64,000 bases of DNA from Pachyseris speciosa (lineage: Eukaryota > Cnidaria > Anthozoa > Scleractinia > Pachyseridae), in the NCBI GenBank assembly GCA_016490735.1, contig JAEMWC010000273.1, forward strand, positions 168,501 to 232,500, in the 5' to 3' direction. This document shows, in pieces, positions 58,001 to 64,000 of the stretch. Both the position numbers and the translations under genes were made by a program. Positions within the stretch are counted from its first letter, which is position 1, and each line of letters opens with the position of its first letter. Under the pieces are notes generated by a model. That model made no database searches, had not been told where the DNA came from, and worked only from the letters and a program-made list of their open reading frames with translations.

Positions 58001-61000
58001 GAAAGCAGGGATGAAATAAATGCCCAGTCAATGGTTCAATTCAATTCAATTTTTATTGAAACTCACACGAATGTGGTGCACAAGATGTACATGTAACAAT
58101 TGCCTTGACACAGTACATTATCATAGCAACCTTAAGAATGGGTTAGAAACATGACCTAATTTTAGCTTCAAGTGATAATTCAAAAACAAGATTGGTGGCC
58201 CTTTTTTAAAAAAAAATTTGTTGAGCAGTATTTAACACATCATGTTCAAACATTTTGCACAGTCAAAACCAATTGTGAGAACAGATTCTGAGCCACCTTA
58301 AATTTGCAAAATGGTGTGAACCAAAACGAAAGACATCACAATCATGATACAACCATACTATTGCTATGTGCTGGTGTGGAGTATGGGCATTCCAAAGAAA
58401 AAGTACACAAAAGGAAACCATTTTTATTTATTGCACTGACACCATCACTCATCTTTACAGTTGACGTGTTAAACTGGCAGTGGATAGGAAACCTTAATCG
58501 ACATCTTATTAAAACTACATGCACCATCTCACTCACTCAATAAATTCTTTTATCGGAGGATTTCTCTGCTTTGATAGCATCTTCCTAAAAGGAAATAAAG
58601 AAAACATGAAACATGTAAGGACCAAACATACGAGCATGTCTTGTGTTCCCAGTGTTTGAGCTCTAACACACGCATAAAGACAAGCATCAGTAAATTAAAT
58701 TAAGAGTTAATTGCACAAGACATTTATAAGATCCAGAAAAAGAAACATTAATTTTCCCACTTCATTCAAAATGACATGCATCAAGCACAGGCATAAGTGC
58801 TAGCATTCAGTAGCATTGCATTTGCATATTATTTTGCTGCTGAGTTATGTTGGCTTCTGCTGAACCTAATGCACAGAAGGGTTCTCTTTTTGTACAACCA
58901 ACAGCTGCAGGTGATTCTCACTACCAGAAAAAAAACATTCACCTGCTAAAGTCTGACTTACACCACAAAAGACACCAGAGGGCAGCACCCAACAAATTAA
59001 TGGAAAATTTATAATGGTTGGGTGGGAGCAGTGGGAATGTGACCCGTTACCCTTTGAAAATCCTGCCTTCAACCCACTGCCTCGCTTAAATGGAAGGTGG
59101 GTGCCTGGGGTATCCAGGGCCTTGCACTGTGGCCAGCCAGCCCCTATACAGAATACCACCCCCATGGCTGGCAAATCCCTGCAACCCAGCCATGAGCCCC
59201 TATTCCAGGCACCCGTCAACACTGCATGAATCAGTGGAAGGAAAAAAATGGGGAGGAGGGGGGGAACGCTAAGAAACACCGCTTGGAGCTGCTGTGAGAG
59301 GTGAAGAAACCGCTAAGAAGTGCCAGTAGAAAAAACGCTGCCCACTTGTAGAAGACTGCTAGAAAATCACAAGAACACAAGCTGAAGGGGAAAAACGTAG
59401 CCGCAACAAACCATGTGAGCCTGCACTTGAACAGATTACCGCTGGCCAGAGGTGCCCACTAAGTTTGTGGCGGTTAACTTTGTTAAATGACATTTAACTA
59501 AATTAAAATCTTATCTGGAACCCTGGTCAAGGACTTCAAGAATATTCATGATTACCTTGAAACCTGTACAGCTTCAAATATCAGCTTGTCATCATTTGAC
59601 TTGAGATACTGAAAGGAATAATAATTTGCTCGTGGTATGTTTTAATCTAACTTTAAATATTGTATATGTACAACTGACAATATTATGCTATGACAATACC
59701 TCTTGGATCGTGGTTAGTGGCAGATGAGCAACAGTCTGTCAATGAAACAACATGTTAACAAGAACATCAGATAAACTTACAACATTACTACAAAGATCTA
59801 CTACACACACAAAATTAAGTGACAAACAAATTACCGGTTGCTGAGAATTGTTCTCTTTCAATGGACTGACAGATTGATCAGTAGTGATGTTGCGTCTTTT
59901 AAGAATCTGGTCATCTCTTTTAGTCTGAAAGGAATATAACATTAAATAAGTTTAAAATGTTGACCAAGGTCAGATTTTAATTAATCATTGCAAGTACCCA
60001 ATTCACCACTGACAGTGACTCAAAAACCTGGATTGGACTACCCCCAACTGCAACATCGCTGCCATTGATCCCCAATTGAAAATGTGACAATGACCTACTT
60101 AAGCCAGGTTAACACTTGCAACATAACAATGTAATCATAATGACATGAAATATGAATGTTATCTCAGTGTTAAAAGGATGTTATGTTTCTAGTGTGAACA
60201 TGCAGACATAGTGACACGTCAGCAACATAACAGCATGAACAAAATGACAAAGATAAAAATAAGTTATTAATTGATCTTTTCCTTATGTCATTATGTCAAT
60301 GTTGTTATGTCGCTAGTGTGAACCAGGTTTTACTTTTCGAAGCTCAATTGTGACGTCAGTTCGCCTCCGTCGCAGCTCCTGAAAATAAAAAAAGATTTTA
60401 ACTGAATCATGTGAAACAGCCTTATAAAAGCCGAGCCCTGCTTTATGGACACCTCCTTGATACGCACACCTCATTCCTGAAGACAGGTTTCATTTCTTTT
60501 TCTTTTTTTTTTTTTTTTTCAATTAAAATTATTTCTGTCGCTTAAAATTACATAAAATTATGGCTACTTTCTTGTCTAAAGGTTGTCTCTAATAAGGGGG
60601 GTTGACTGTCGCCAAGTGATCACAATATTCTTAGATTTAAAAAGTGAATCTGTCAGGTGAATGTAGGTGTGTAATGGCAGTTCACGAAAGAAACGATTGG
60701 TTTGTAGTACGGCTCCTTGAAAGCAAAAACCGCTTTGATAAGGAATTGCAGTCATCCTTTGAAAATTTGTCACTTAAGCTTATATTTATCGCAAAAGACT
60801 TCTTAGCCATTTATAATCATTCCGTGTTGCTGTTGCAGAGATGTAGCTAATACTATACTGACTGCAGCATCTTGCGTGAAAGTTTATTGCCGATTGACTA
60901 CCAAATACGAGTACTTACCATTCATTGATTACAAAAGAAAATGAGGAATGTAGAGGTTATTTACGCGGATAATTATTTTCAATCCGTCAGTTACTCAAGG

Positions 61001-61317
61001 TAGACTCATATTCGGCGTTCTGTCATTCTTTGACAGACGTAAGCTTAAGCTTATTTAATAACTCCTCAGTTCTCTCCTTCAAATTACGTATTAAAACCAG
61101 AAAAGAGAACAAATAAGGCTGGACCCCATTAACTAAACTTACTTCTGGGTGAATTCAAAGAGGTTCTCTGAGTCTATAAACTGGCGTTCGATCACAACAA
61201 AGTCATGAATGTTGACAAAGAAGTCAAAGAAGATAACTTCTGCTTAATCAATAGGTTCAAACTTACACTTGAATCTTTTCCCTTGTTCTTAAAGTTTCGC
61301 AAACGGTTCTCTGCCAT
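33179..61317 (-). CDS. KPNA2: importin subunit alpha (karyopherin alpha), 24 coding exons
   Basis: Adaptor that binds classical nuclear localisation signals and importin beta to carry cargo through nuclear pores. Exons in coding order: 61317-61267, 60378-60334, 59924-59835, 59735-59700, 59608-59556, 58584-58537, 57658-57611, 57507-57422, 52915-52829, 52561-52479, 51785-51699, 51600-51556, 51006-50944, 49826-49758, 43638-43582, 41198-41127, 40872-40819, 40266-40219, 40029-39946, 36746-36678, 35850-35809, 35541-35482, 34429-34334, 33271-33179. They total 1566 bases (521 aa plus stop) with matching phases and AG/GT borders. Residues 1-62 form the importin-beta-binding domain ([27 protein letters not shown]). 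Ten armadillo repeats follow, with the Trp/Asn NLS-binding ladder ([42 protein letters not shown]). The tail is acidic, then Gly/Phe-rich (FQFGAPQQ). Some features favour the KPNA2 (alpha-1) subfamily; the symbol is tentative. Exons 7, 12 and 16 are short and were placed by phase and motif. No disruption seen. Confidence 0.92.
33951..34258. mobile_element. 308-bp MULE-type MITE in the last importin intron
   Basis: The ends are TAGCCTCCTTCGCAGACGTC and its mirror image, with inverted repeats of about 70 bp. CTACTGCTT lies on both sides (33942-33950 and 34259-34267), a 9-bp target duplication typical of Mutator-like elements. Non-coding. Its right end is 75 bases inside the intron from the donor of exon 23. 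Confidence 0.8.
37647..39919. mobile_element. 2.3-kb TIR transposon with TAA duplication in importin intron 19
   Basis: The ends GGGACGGTTCATTATTTATG and the mirror of GGGACAGTTCATTATTTATG share about 31 bp of inverted repeat. TAA lies on both sides (37644-37646 and 39920-39922). The 3-bp TAA duplication points to PIF/Harbinger, but the terminal sequence is not one I can assign. It carries a broken reading frame on the minus strand (38499-39459) that does not look like a known transposase. Confidence 0.75.
38499..39459 (-). pseudogene. unknown coiled-coil protein carried by the TIR transposon, frameshifted
   Basis: ATG at 39459 opens a frame that starts with a Ser/Glu-rich segment ([11 protein letters not shown]) and a Ser/Gln-rich linker. 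Coding-like sequence then moves to the frame of 39154-38666. That frame has [20 protein letters not shown] and a long charged helix ([20 protein letters not shown]) that should form a coiled coil. A third frame (38768-38499) continues with Lys/Arg-rich sequence. There are at least two frameshifts. I see neither a DDE catalytic pattern nor a helix-turn-helix, so this may be an accessory protein of the transposon or a captured host gene. Family not recognised. Confidence 0.5.
41769..42610. mobile_element. 842-bp TA-flanked TIR element with CGGCTTATAGCCG motifs
   Basis: The left end CCGTATTTATTTGACTATAA and the right end, mirror of CCGTATTTGTCTATAAGCCG, are inverted repeats. TA occurs on both sides (41767-41768 and 42611-42612). 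The palindrome CGGCTTATAGCCG is found inside each end (near 41852 and 42573), with a diverged copy at 42498. Such CGTATTT-GGCTTATAG elements are widespread in animal genomes; I do not assign a superfamily. Non-coding. Confidence 0.6.
43167..43367. mobile_element. 201-bp MITE in importin intron 15
   Basis: TTTTAGTATATACCACACAAG at the left end is mirrored, with one change, at the right end (CTTGTGTAGTATATACTAAA). Non-coding. A separate palindrome, GTGGTGGATATTTACC and its mirror, lies just beyond at 43395-43443. Confidence 0.55.
43395..43443. repeat. 49-bp imperfect palindrome
   Basis: GTGGTGGATATTTACC and its mirrored arm GATAAATATCCACCAC enclose CACGAAGTGGC, which is itself partly palindromic. 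It could fold into a cruciform or RNA hairpin. Probably the core of another small MITE. Confidence 0.6.
44161..44265. repeat. CGCGAGAAACGAGACTCGT tandem array
   Basis: Four to five units of about 21 bp that alternate TCGCGAGAAACGAGA and CTCGTATCGC. Each unit is itself partly palindromic (TCTCGCGAGA core). A diverged array in reverse orientation lies near the other end of the element at about 47490-47570. Confidence 0.8.
44546..45390. repeat. 116-bp satellite array
   Basis: The phrase GAAGCCTCGATTGACTTT recurs at 44665, 44781, 44897, 45013, 45131 (diverged), 45240 and 45356, giving a period near 116 bp. A partial first copy begins at about 44546. Each unit contains GTGAAGCC, ACGCTTTTGAAC and ACGCTTCGAACAC, which form short inverted motifs. 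Confidence 0.9.
45423..47350. repeat. 220-bp satellite array
   Basis: AAGCTCGCCGGCATGCCGTG recurs near 45423 (diverged), 45631, 45826, 46041, 46261, 46481, 46701, 46921, 47141 and 47349. The five intervals between 46041 and 47141 are each exactly 220 bp and almost identical, while the outer copies are more diverged. That is the pattern expected from recent unequal exchange in the middle of the array. Confidence 0.92.
47840..49735 (+). mobile_element. CR1/L2-like LINE remnant, antisense to importin, with an internal insertion
   Basis: The plus strand encodes [19 protein letters not shown] (near 48030) and later [38 protein letters not shown] and [17 protein letters not shown] (49060-49510). 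These are the C-terminal regions of a non-LTR reverse transcriptase. The coding stretch is interrupted between about 48175 and 49015 by other DNA with an (AAT)n microsatellite. A frameshift lies at about 49295. The 3' end with an AATAAAGG and ATTCATTCAATC tail is at about 49735, some 20-25 bases from the donor of importin exon 14. Confidence 0.75.
48285..48318. repeat. (AAT)n microsatellite
   Basis: About eleven ATA/AAT units followed by CTTTATTTTAAG. It is probably the tail of the sequence inserted into the LINE. A similar (ATT)n run of about ten units lies at 41080-41111. Confidence 0.85.
53137..53161 (-). ncRNA. hammerhead ribozyme core in the left terminal repeat, mutated
   Basis: The mirror copy of the motif at 54695-54719. 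CTGACGA is intact, but stem II reads GGTC-GAGA-GACT and the following bases read GAAAT. Both differences are C-to-T changes at positions that are CpG in the other copy, consistent with methylation decay. One stem II pair becomes G-T. Confidence 0.5.
53818..54294 (-). pseudogene. GIY-YIG endonuclease domain of a Penelope-like element
   Basis: The 158-codon frame has a Cys-Asn-Ser-Ser lead-in, then [20 protein letters not shown], the GIY-YIG core, and about ten residues later RFRNHKSSM with the conserved Arg and His. This nuclease domain nicks the target for reverse transcription and forms the C terminus of the element's polyprotein. The upstream reverse transcriptase is gone. The first codons lie in the flanking terminal repeat, so the true start is lost. 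Confidence 0.85.
54695..54719 (+). ncRNA. hammerhead ribozyme core in the right terminal repeat
   Basis: CTGACGA (54695-54701) is followed by a stem-loop, GGTC-GAGA-GACC, and then GAAAC (54715-54719). This matches the conserved CUGANGA - stem II - GAAA core of hammerhead ribozymes, which are known to occur in terminal repeats of Penelope-like elements. Stems I and III were not fully traced, so activity is uncertain. Confidence 0.6.
54890..55033. repeat. (TA)n / (TATC)n microsatellite
   Basis: About 140 bases of alternating TATA with interspersed TATC units. It abuts the left end of the next TA-flanked element, so that element may have inserted at the edge of the microsatellite. The Tyr/Ile frame across it is spurious. 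Confidence 0.95.
55344..56314. mobile_element. 971-bp piggyBac-like element with TTAA duplication
   Basis: TTAA lies on both sides (55340-55343 and 56315-56318). The ends are CCCATTGACTACC and the mirror of CCCATTGGCACCTG. TTAA targets and CCC(A/T)TTG ends are characteristic of piggyBac. Frames inside (for example 55891-56328, starting [15 protein letters not shown]) have Lys-rich and aromatic stretches that could be transposase debris, but I cannot show a DDD triad. Confidence 0.65.
56826..57003. repeat. 89-bp unit duplicated in tandem
   Basis: ACACCTTATTATCCAATTTC begins at 56826 and again at 56915. The two 89-bp copies differ at only a few positions (GGCTGTCAAGTGG against GGTTGTCAAGCGG). 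It lies in the right part of the pogo-like element. Confidence 0.85.
57250..57404. mobile_element. 155-bp hairpin MITE next to importin exon 8
   Basis: Two arms of about 75 bases are nearly perfect reverse complements, starting ATAGGCTAGTTTCGAATTGT, with a centre of only a few bases near 57328-57335. TCA occurs on both sides (57247-57249 and 57405-57407), a possible 3-bp target duplication. The end lies about 15 bases from the donor of exon 8 (57421). The intron RNA would fold into a long hairpin here. Confidence 0.8.
58985..59560. other. GC-rich intronic stretch without recognised gene
   Basis: Part of importin intron 5. It is richer in G and C than the flanks, especially 59010-59270, and contains short inverted words such as CCAGGGCC and GGCTGGC. 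A 137-codon minus-strand frame (59279-58866) has no recognisable motif. It may be another repeat element, but I found no terminal repeats. Confidence 0.3.
60101..60330. mobile_element. 230-bp MITE inserted at the importin exon 2 splice donor
   Basis: The ends AAGCCAGGTTAACACTTGC and the mirror of AAACCTGGTTCACACTAGC are imperfect inverted repeats, continuing into ACATAAC. TACTT occurs on both sides (60096-60100 and 60331-60335), a probable 5-bp target duplication. The right copy contains the exon 2 splice donor: the exon ends at 60334 and the GT is 60333-60332. From intron position +4 onwards the donor is MITE sequence. Confidence 0.75.
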
Positions 61318-61484
61318 GATTTTGCAGCCAAATTGACCTTGAAATGATTTCAATTGATCAGTAGATATATCGAACAGAGACCGTGGTAATTCTACGCCGT
61401 TCGCAGCGTGCACGCTATGAAGCTCGGTATCCCTTGGTTGTCTTGTACATTTGAAATTTGTACTTTATCACGAACCCAGCCTCT

Positions 61485-61550
61485 GATTGGCTTAATTTTT
61501 CATTGGCCAATCAAGTAAATATTCTCTCAACGAATCTGCTTTTTGATTGG
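61485..61550 (-). promoter_or_regulatory. CCAAT-box cluster, likely importin alpha promoter
   Basis: ATTGG on the plus strand (CCAAT for the importin gene) occurs at 61486-61490, 61502-61506 and 61546-61550, and a CCAAT on the opposite strand at 61507-61511. They lie 170-235 bases upstream of the start codon at 61317, with no TATA box in the expected place. Clustered CCAAT boxes bound by NF-Y are common in promoters of proliferation-linked housekeeping genes. The assignment is inferred from position. Confidence 0.45.
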
Positions 61551-61856
61551 TTAATCCTTGGCTTTATTATCCCCAGTCTCCTTCGCAGTTATTCTGGTCA
61601 CGCATTAGGTCACGCAACGCTCTTCCTCTTGCTCTCTCTGAAGCAGTCGTTTCGACTTTTCGTGGGAGGCTAGTAAAGAGACACAGCGAAATAGGACAAA
61701 AAAAACACACACAAATCATTCCCATTGCAAAGTTTATTTCAGTGGTAAACTTATGTCCAAAGCTTCTAATTACAATTATAACAACTTTAATAATTTAATA
61801 CCATGCATAATGCCAAATAAGCCTTGATACAAAGGTTCAAATATGCAATAAATATA

Positions 61857-61996
61857 TCTTATTAGATGTTTTGGCGTGTAGTATCATGGAGTAGTTTTTA
61901 GAGTTGTGCTATATTTTGACGAGCCCATAGGACGAGTCAAAATACAAACAAGTAAAAATACTCCACAATACTACATGTCAAAACATCTAATAAGAG
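61857..61996. repeat. imperfect hairpin repeat upstream of importin alpha
   Basis: TCTTATTAGATGTTTTGGCG with the following GTGTAGTATCATGGAGTA is mirrored at 61954-61996 (ATACTCCACAATACTACATG, then TCAAAACATCTAATAAGA). Arms of about 43 bases are separated by about 55. Probably a MITE. Confidence 0.7.
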
Positions 61997-62036
61997 ATTT
62001 ATTATCCAACTTGTATTGCAAACAAAGATAACCTTT

Positions 62037-62500
62037 TTTCGGGGAAGTGACAGGTTTTGAGCGCAGAGGGGTTCTTGGGTCAATTTCTGCTGGGTATGTG
62101 CCGCTGGCCTCTCAGAACCCCTACCCCGTTATAGTCTATTCTGTGGCCAATTATAGACCCCATTTTAGTCACTTTTGGGCAAATGTAATTTTTGTGATCC
62201 CAACTTAGTCACTTTCTGTTTATGCATCCACCTTATAAAGCCTTTTAAGTAGGTCATCCTAAATTGAATAGACACATTTGTTAAAGTGAATGTAGGACTC
62301 TTTACTGTTCACCTACTGGTACATTTACCCCAAAATCCCGAAAATGCGCTACCCCAATCTAGTAACTCTATTGAAAATGCAACCCCATTACCCATTGTAG
62401 TAAATCCAGTCATGAAAATGCAACCCCATCCAATGGCACATCCCCATTAGCCTATTACCAGGAAGTGCCCCCCCCCCCCCCCCCCCCGGGGTTTTGAGTA
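62037..62500. repeat. repeat-derived region with a poly-C tract
   Basis: Several similar phrases recur in one orientation (ACCCCATTTTAGTCAC, ATCCCAACTTAGTCAC, TACCCCAATCTAGTAAC, GCAACCCCATTACCC), ending in about 20 C residues (62469-62487) followed by GGGG. This looks like an internally repetitive mobile or satellite sequence. Non-coding. Confidence 0.45.
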
Positions 62501-62639
62501 GCGTGCGTAGTGAAAAAAAATCTGTAAAACAGGTTTTCTACAGTACAAATATCCAAATGTACAAGATCACAGAATATTTGTACTCGTCTCGTGCGTTTTC
62601 TGTACAATAACTAACAGAGTTGGATAATAAATAATAATA

Positions 62640-64000
62640 CAATGATAACTCTACTGTTCCATCTTCTCTATAATTTACTCTTGTCAACAAGCATCTCATT
62701 CATAAATTATGCATCTCATTATAAGCACAAATAACAAACTTGTTAACAAAGTTTTCATTCATTTACACAATGCTTCTTTTTGTTTGAGTATACATAAATT
62801 GTATGCATCATATGAAATGGTCCAATAAGATCCAAGAAACATATGTAAGGATGGCACCTCCTCAAAAAGTTTAACTTTATGCTGTTTATATATGTGTGGG
62901 GAAAATCTTAACAAAAAACAAGGGAAGCAACATATTCTGTTGGGACAACTATATACCGGTACTTCAACCAGGCAAAAAAATTATATTCATGACTTTTTGG
63001 AATTATTGCTGATTGAAAATTATCTCCAGAAAAAATTGGTGACCACTCCTACTTTTCCATTTTGATCCCAAGAGCTCATTTGAAGAACTACCTTCCCACA
63101 CAGTCACAAACAATGCAGAACACAGCTTTGTGTTGGAAGAGATATCTGCCTATTTTCAGCTGATTTTTCCACTTATTAGCTCTATACCTTCCCTACCAAT
63201 AACAGTAGCCACAAAATTATGATTGCTGATTGCTACAAATACCTGCTTAGGTTTCATTGAATGCACTTCTTAATTTTATTAAAGAAAGCAGCGGGAAAAA
63301 TCATGGGCTGTAATTCTGGACTATAACGGAACAGAAATATTTTTAGATAGTTAAAACAAAATGAGTTTACATGTTTTATGCCATCACTTCATGAAAATCA
63401 ATAACATGCAGAAAATGTATGTACCATCAGAAATTAGGAAAAAACTTCAGTTAATGAATTTCAAAAGTACATCAAAACTGCCTTCGATATTGTTTCATCA
63501 GAGAATACAATGGCCAAGAGGCCAAAAGTGGTTTCATCACCCACTAGCATTAGCTAGGACCACTCACTTGAGCAGAGCTAGCACTTCCTCCCTTCCAACC
63601 TGAGGGTAGCATATTGAGGAGAACTAAATTTTAAACCAGGATGCTGTTCATTGCTGTCAGGGTGTCATTTAGTATTACAGTGCAAGTAATAACTAAAGGT
63701 AATTTGGTTATGAGATGTCAATATATATTACACAAATGGTCGGCCCCCAGGGGTCGGCCATGATTATTGAAATTTATAATTCCTTTTCCTTTTTAGTGTG
63801 TTTTCAGTCTTGTTAATTTTTGCATTAGCATTGCAGATAATTGATGTGGTAGCTAGCATGTTTATTAATTTGATATTTTGCCACCCTTTTTGAAACCTTC
63901 TGATACCAGTGCAACAGCATTCTAATAATTAATTTATTATTAATAAACAACTTACAAATGCCAACCCTTAAATAGAATAATGCTACAATGTGTGGTTCCC
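62640..64000. other. no gene recognised
   Basis: AT-rich DNA without convincing reading frames or splice-bounded coding blocks. A minus-strand AATAAA-type signal near 61728-61735 and the low coding potential would fit a 3' untranslated region of a minus-strand gene lying to the right of the window, but this is weak. Confidence 0.3.

Noticed and set aside
58036..58140. Possible LINE 3' end marked by TCAATTCAATTCAATTT
   Set aside because: The tail looks suggestive but no coding remnant follows, so I could not support the call.
58866..59279. 137-codon minus-strand frame in importin intron 5
   Set aside because: No recognisable motif and a GC-rich repeat-like context; likely a chance open frame.
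61573..61673. Possible fragment of the TAGCCTCC MULE-type MITE upstream of importin
   Set aside because: Shared words (CTCCTTCGCAG, GTGGGAGGCTA) are present, but the ends and duplication are not clear.
1..64000. tRNA, rRNA or riboswitch genes
   Set aside because: No cloverleaf with matching A and B boxes and no rRNA-like sequence was noticed by eye. A tRNAscan or Rfam search was not possible.

Overview
The window looks like nuclear DNA of an animal, most likely a cnidarian such as a coral or sea anemone. The support is two clearly metazoan genes (ketohexokinase, and a 24-exon importin-alpha), spliceosomal introns with ordinary GT/AG borders, and a dense mix of LINEs, MITEs, a Penelope-like element and a degraded Polinton. 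The phylum is inferred from the style of these elements; no marker gene settles it.

Region 1 (about 0.8-9.9 kb) is a decayed Polinton/Maverick or adintovirus-like provirus. On the minus strand, in map order, it holds a PLA2-type minor capsid protein, an adenain-like protease, a pX-like hydrophobic protein, the double-jelly-roll major capsid protein, a small basic protein, the penton-like protein and an unknown acidic protein. A plus-strand packaging ATPase then meets a minus-strand fragment of protein-primed DNA polymerase B. Almost every gene is broken by frameshifts, and the protease has lost its nucleophile cysteine. Three small unknown reading frames lie to the left.

Region 2 (9.6-28.0 kb) is a tandem triplication of a unit made of the start of the polymerase fragment, a GGTAACA-type minisatellite and a LINE 3' end. 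The minisatellite of the second unit carries an 11.9-kb element (12,976-24,841) with inverted repeats of about 2.4 kb studded with a 13-bp palindrome. The left arm of that element carries a further 2.1-kb element with 9-bp target duplications and terminal (GGAATCC)n arrays.

Region 3 (28.3-29.2 kb) is an intact, intronless ketohexokinase gene.

Region 4 (33.2-61.3 kb, minus strand) is a complete importin subunit alpha gene. I could place 24 coding exons that add up to 1566 bases (521 residues plus stop) with consistent phases. Its introns hold a MULE-type MITE, a TAA-flanked transposon with a broken ORF, several pogo-like TA-flanked elements with large satellite arrays, a LINE, a Penelope-like element with inverted hammerhead-bearing terminal repeats, a piggyBac-like element and hairpin MITEs. 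Several sit within about 30 bases of a splice donor, and one MITE is inserted exactly at the donor of exon 2.

Region 5 (61.3-64 kb) holds the likely importin promoter, with clustered CCAAT boxes, then repeats and no gene I can recognise.
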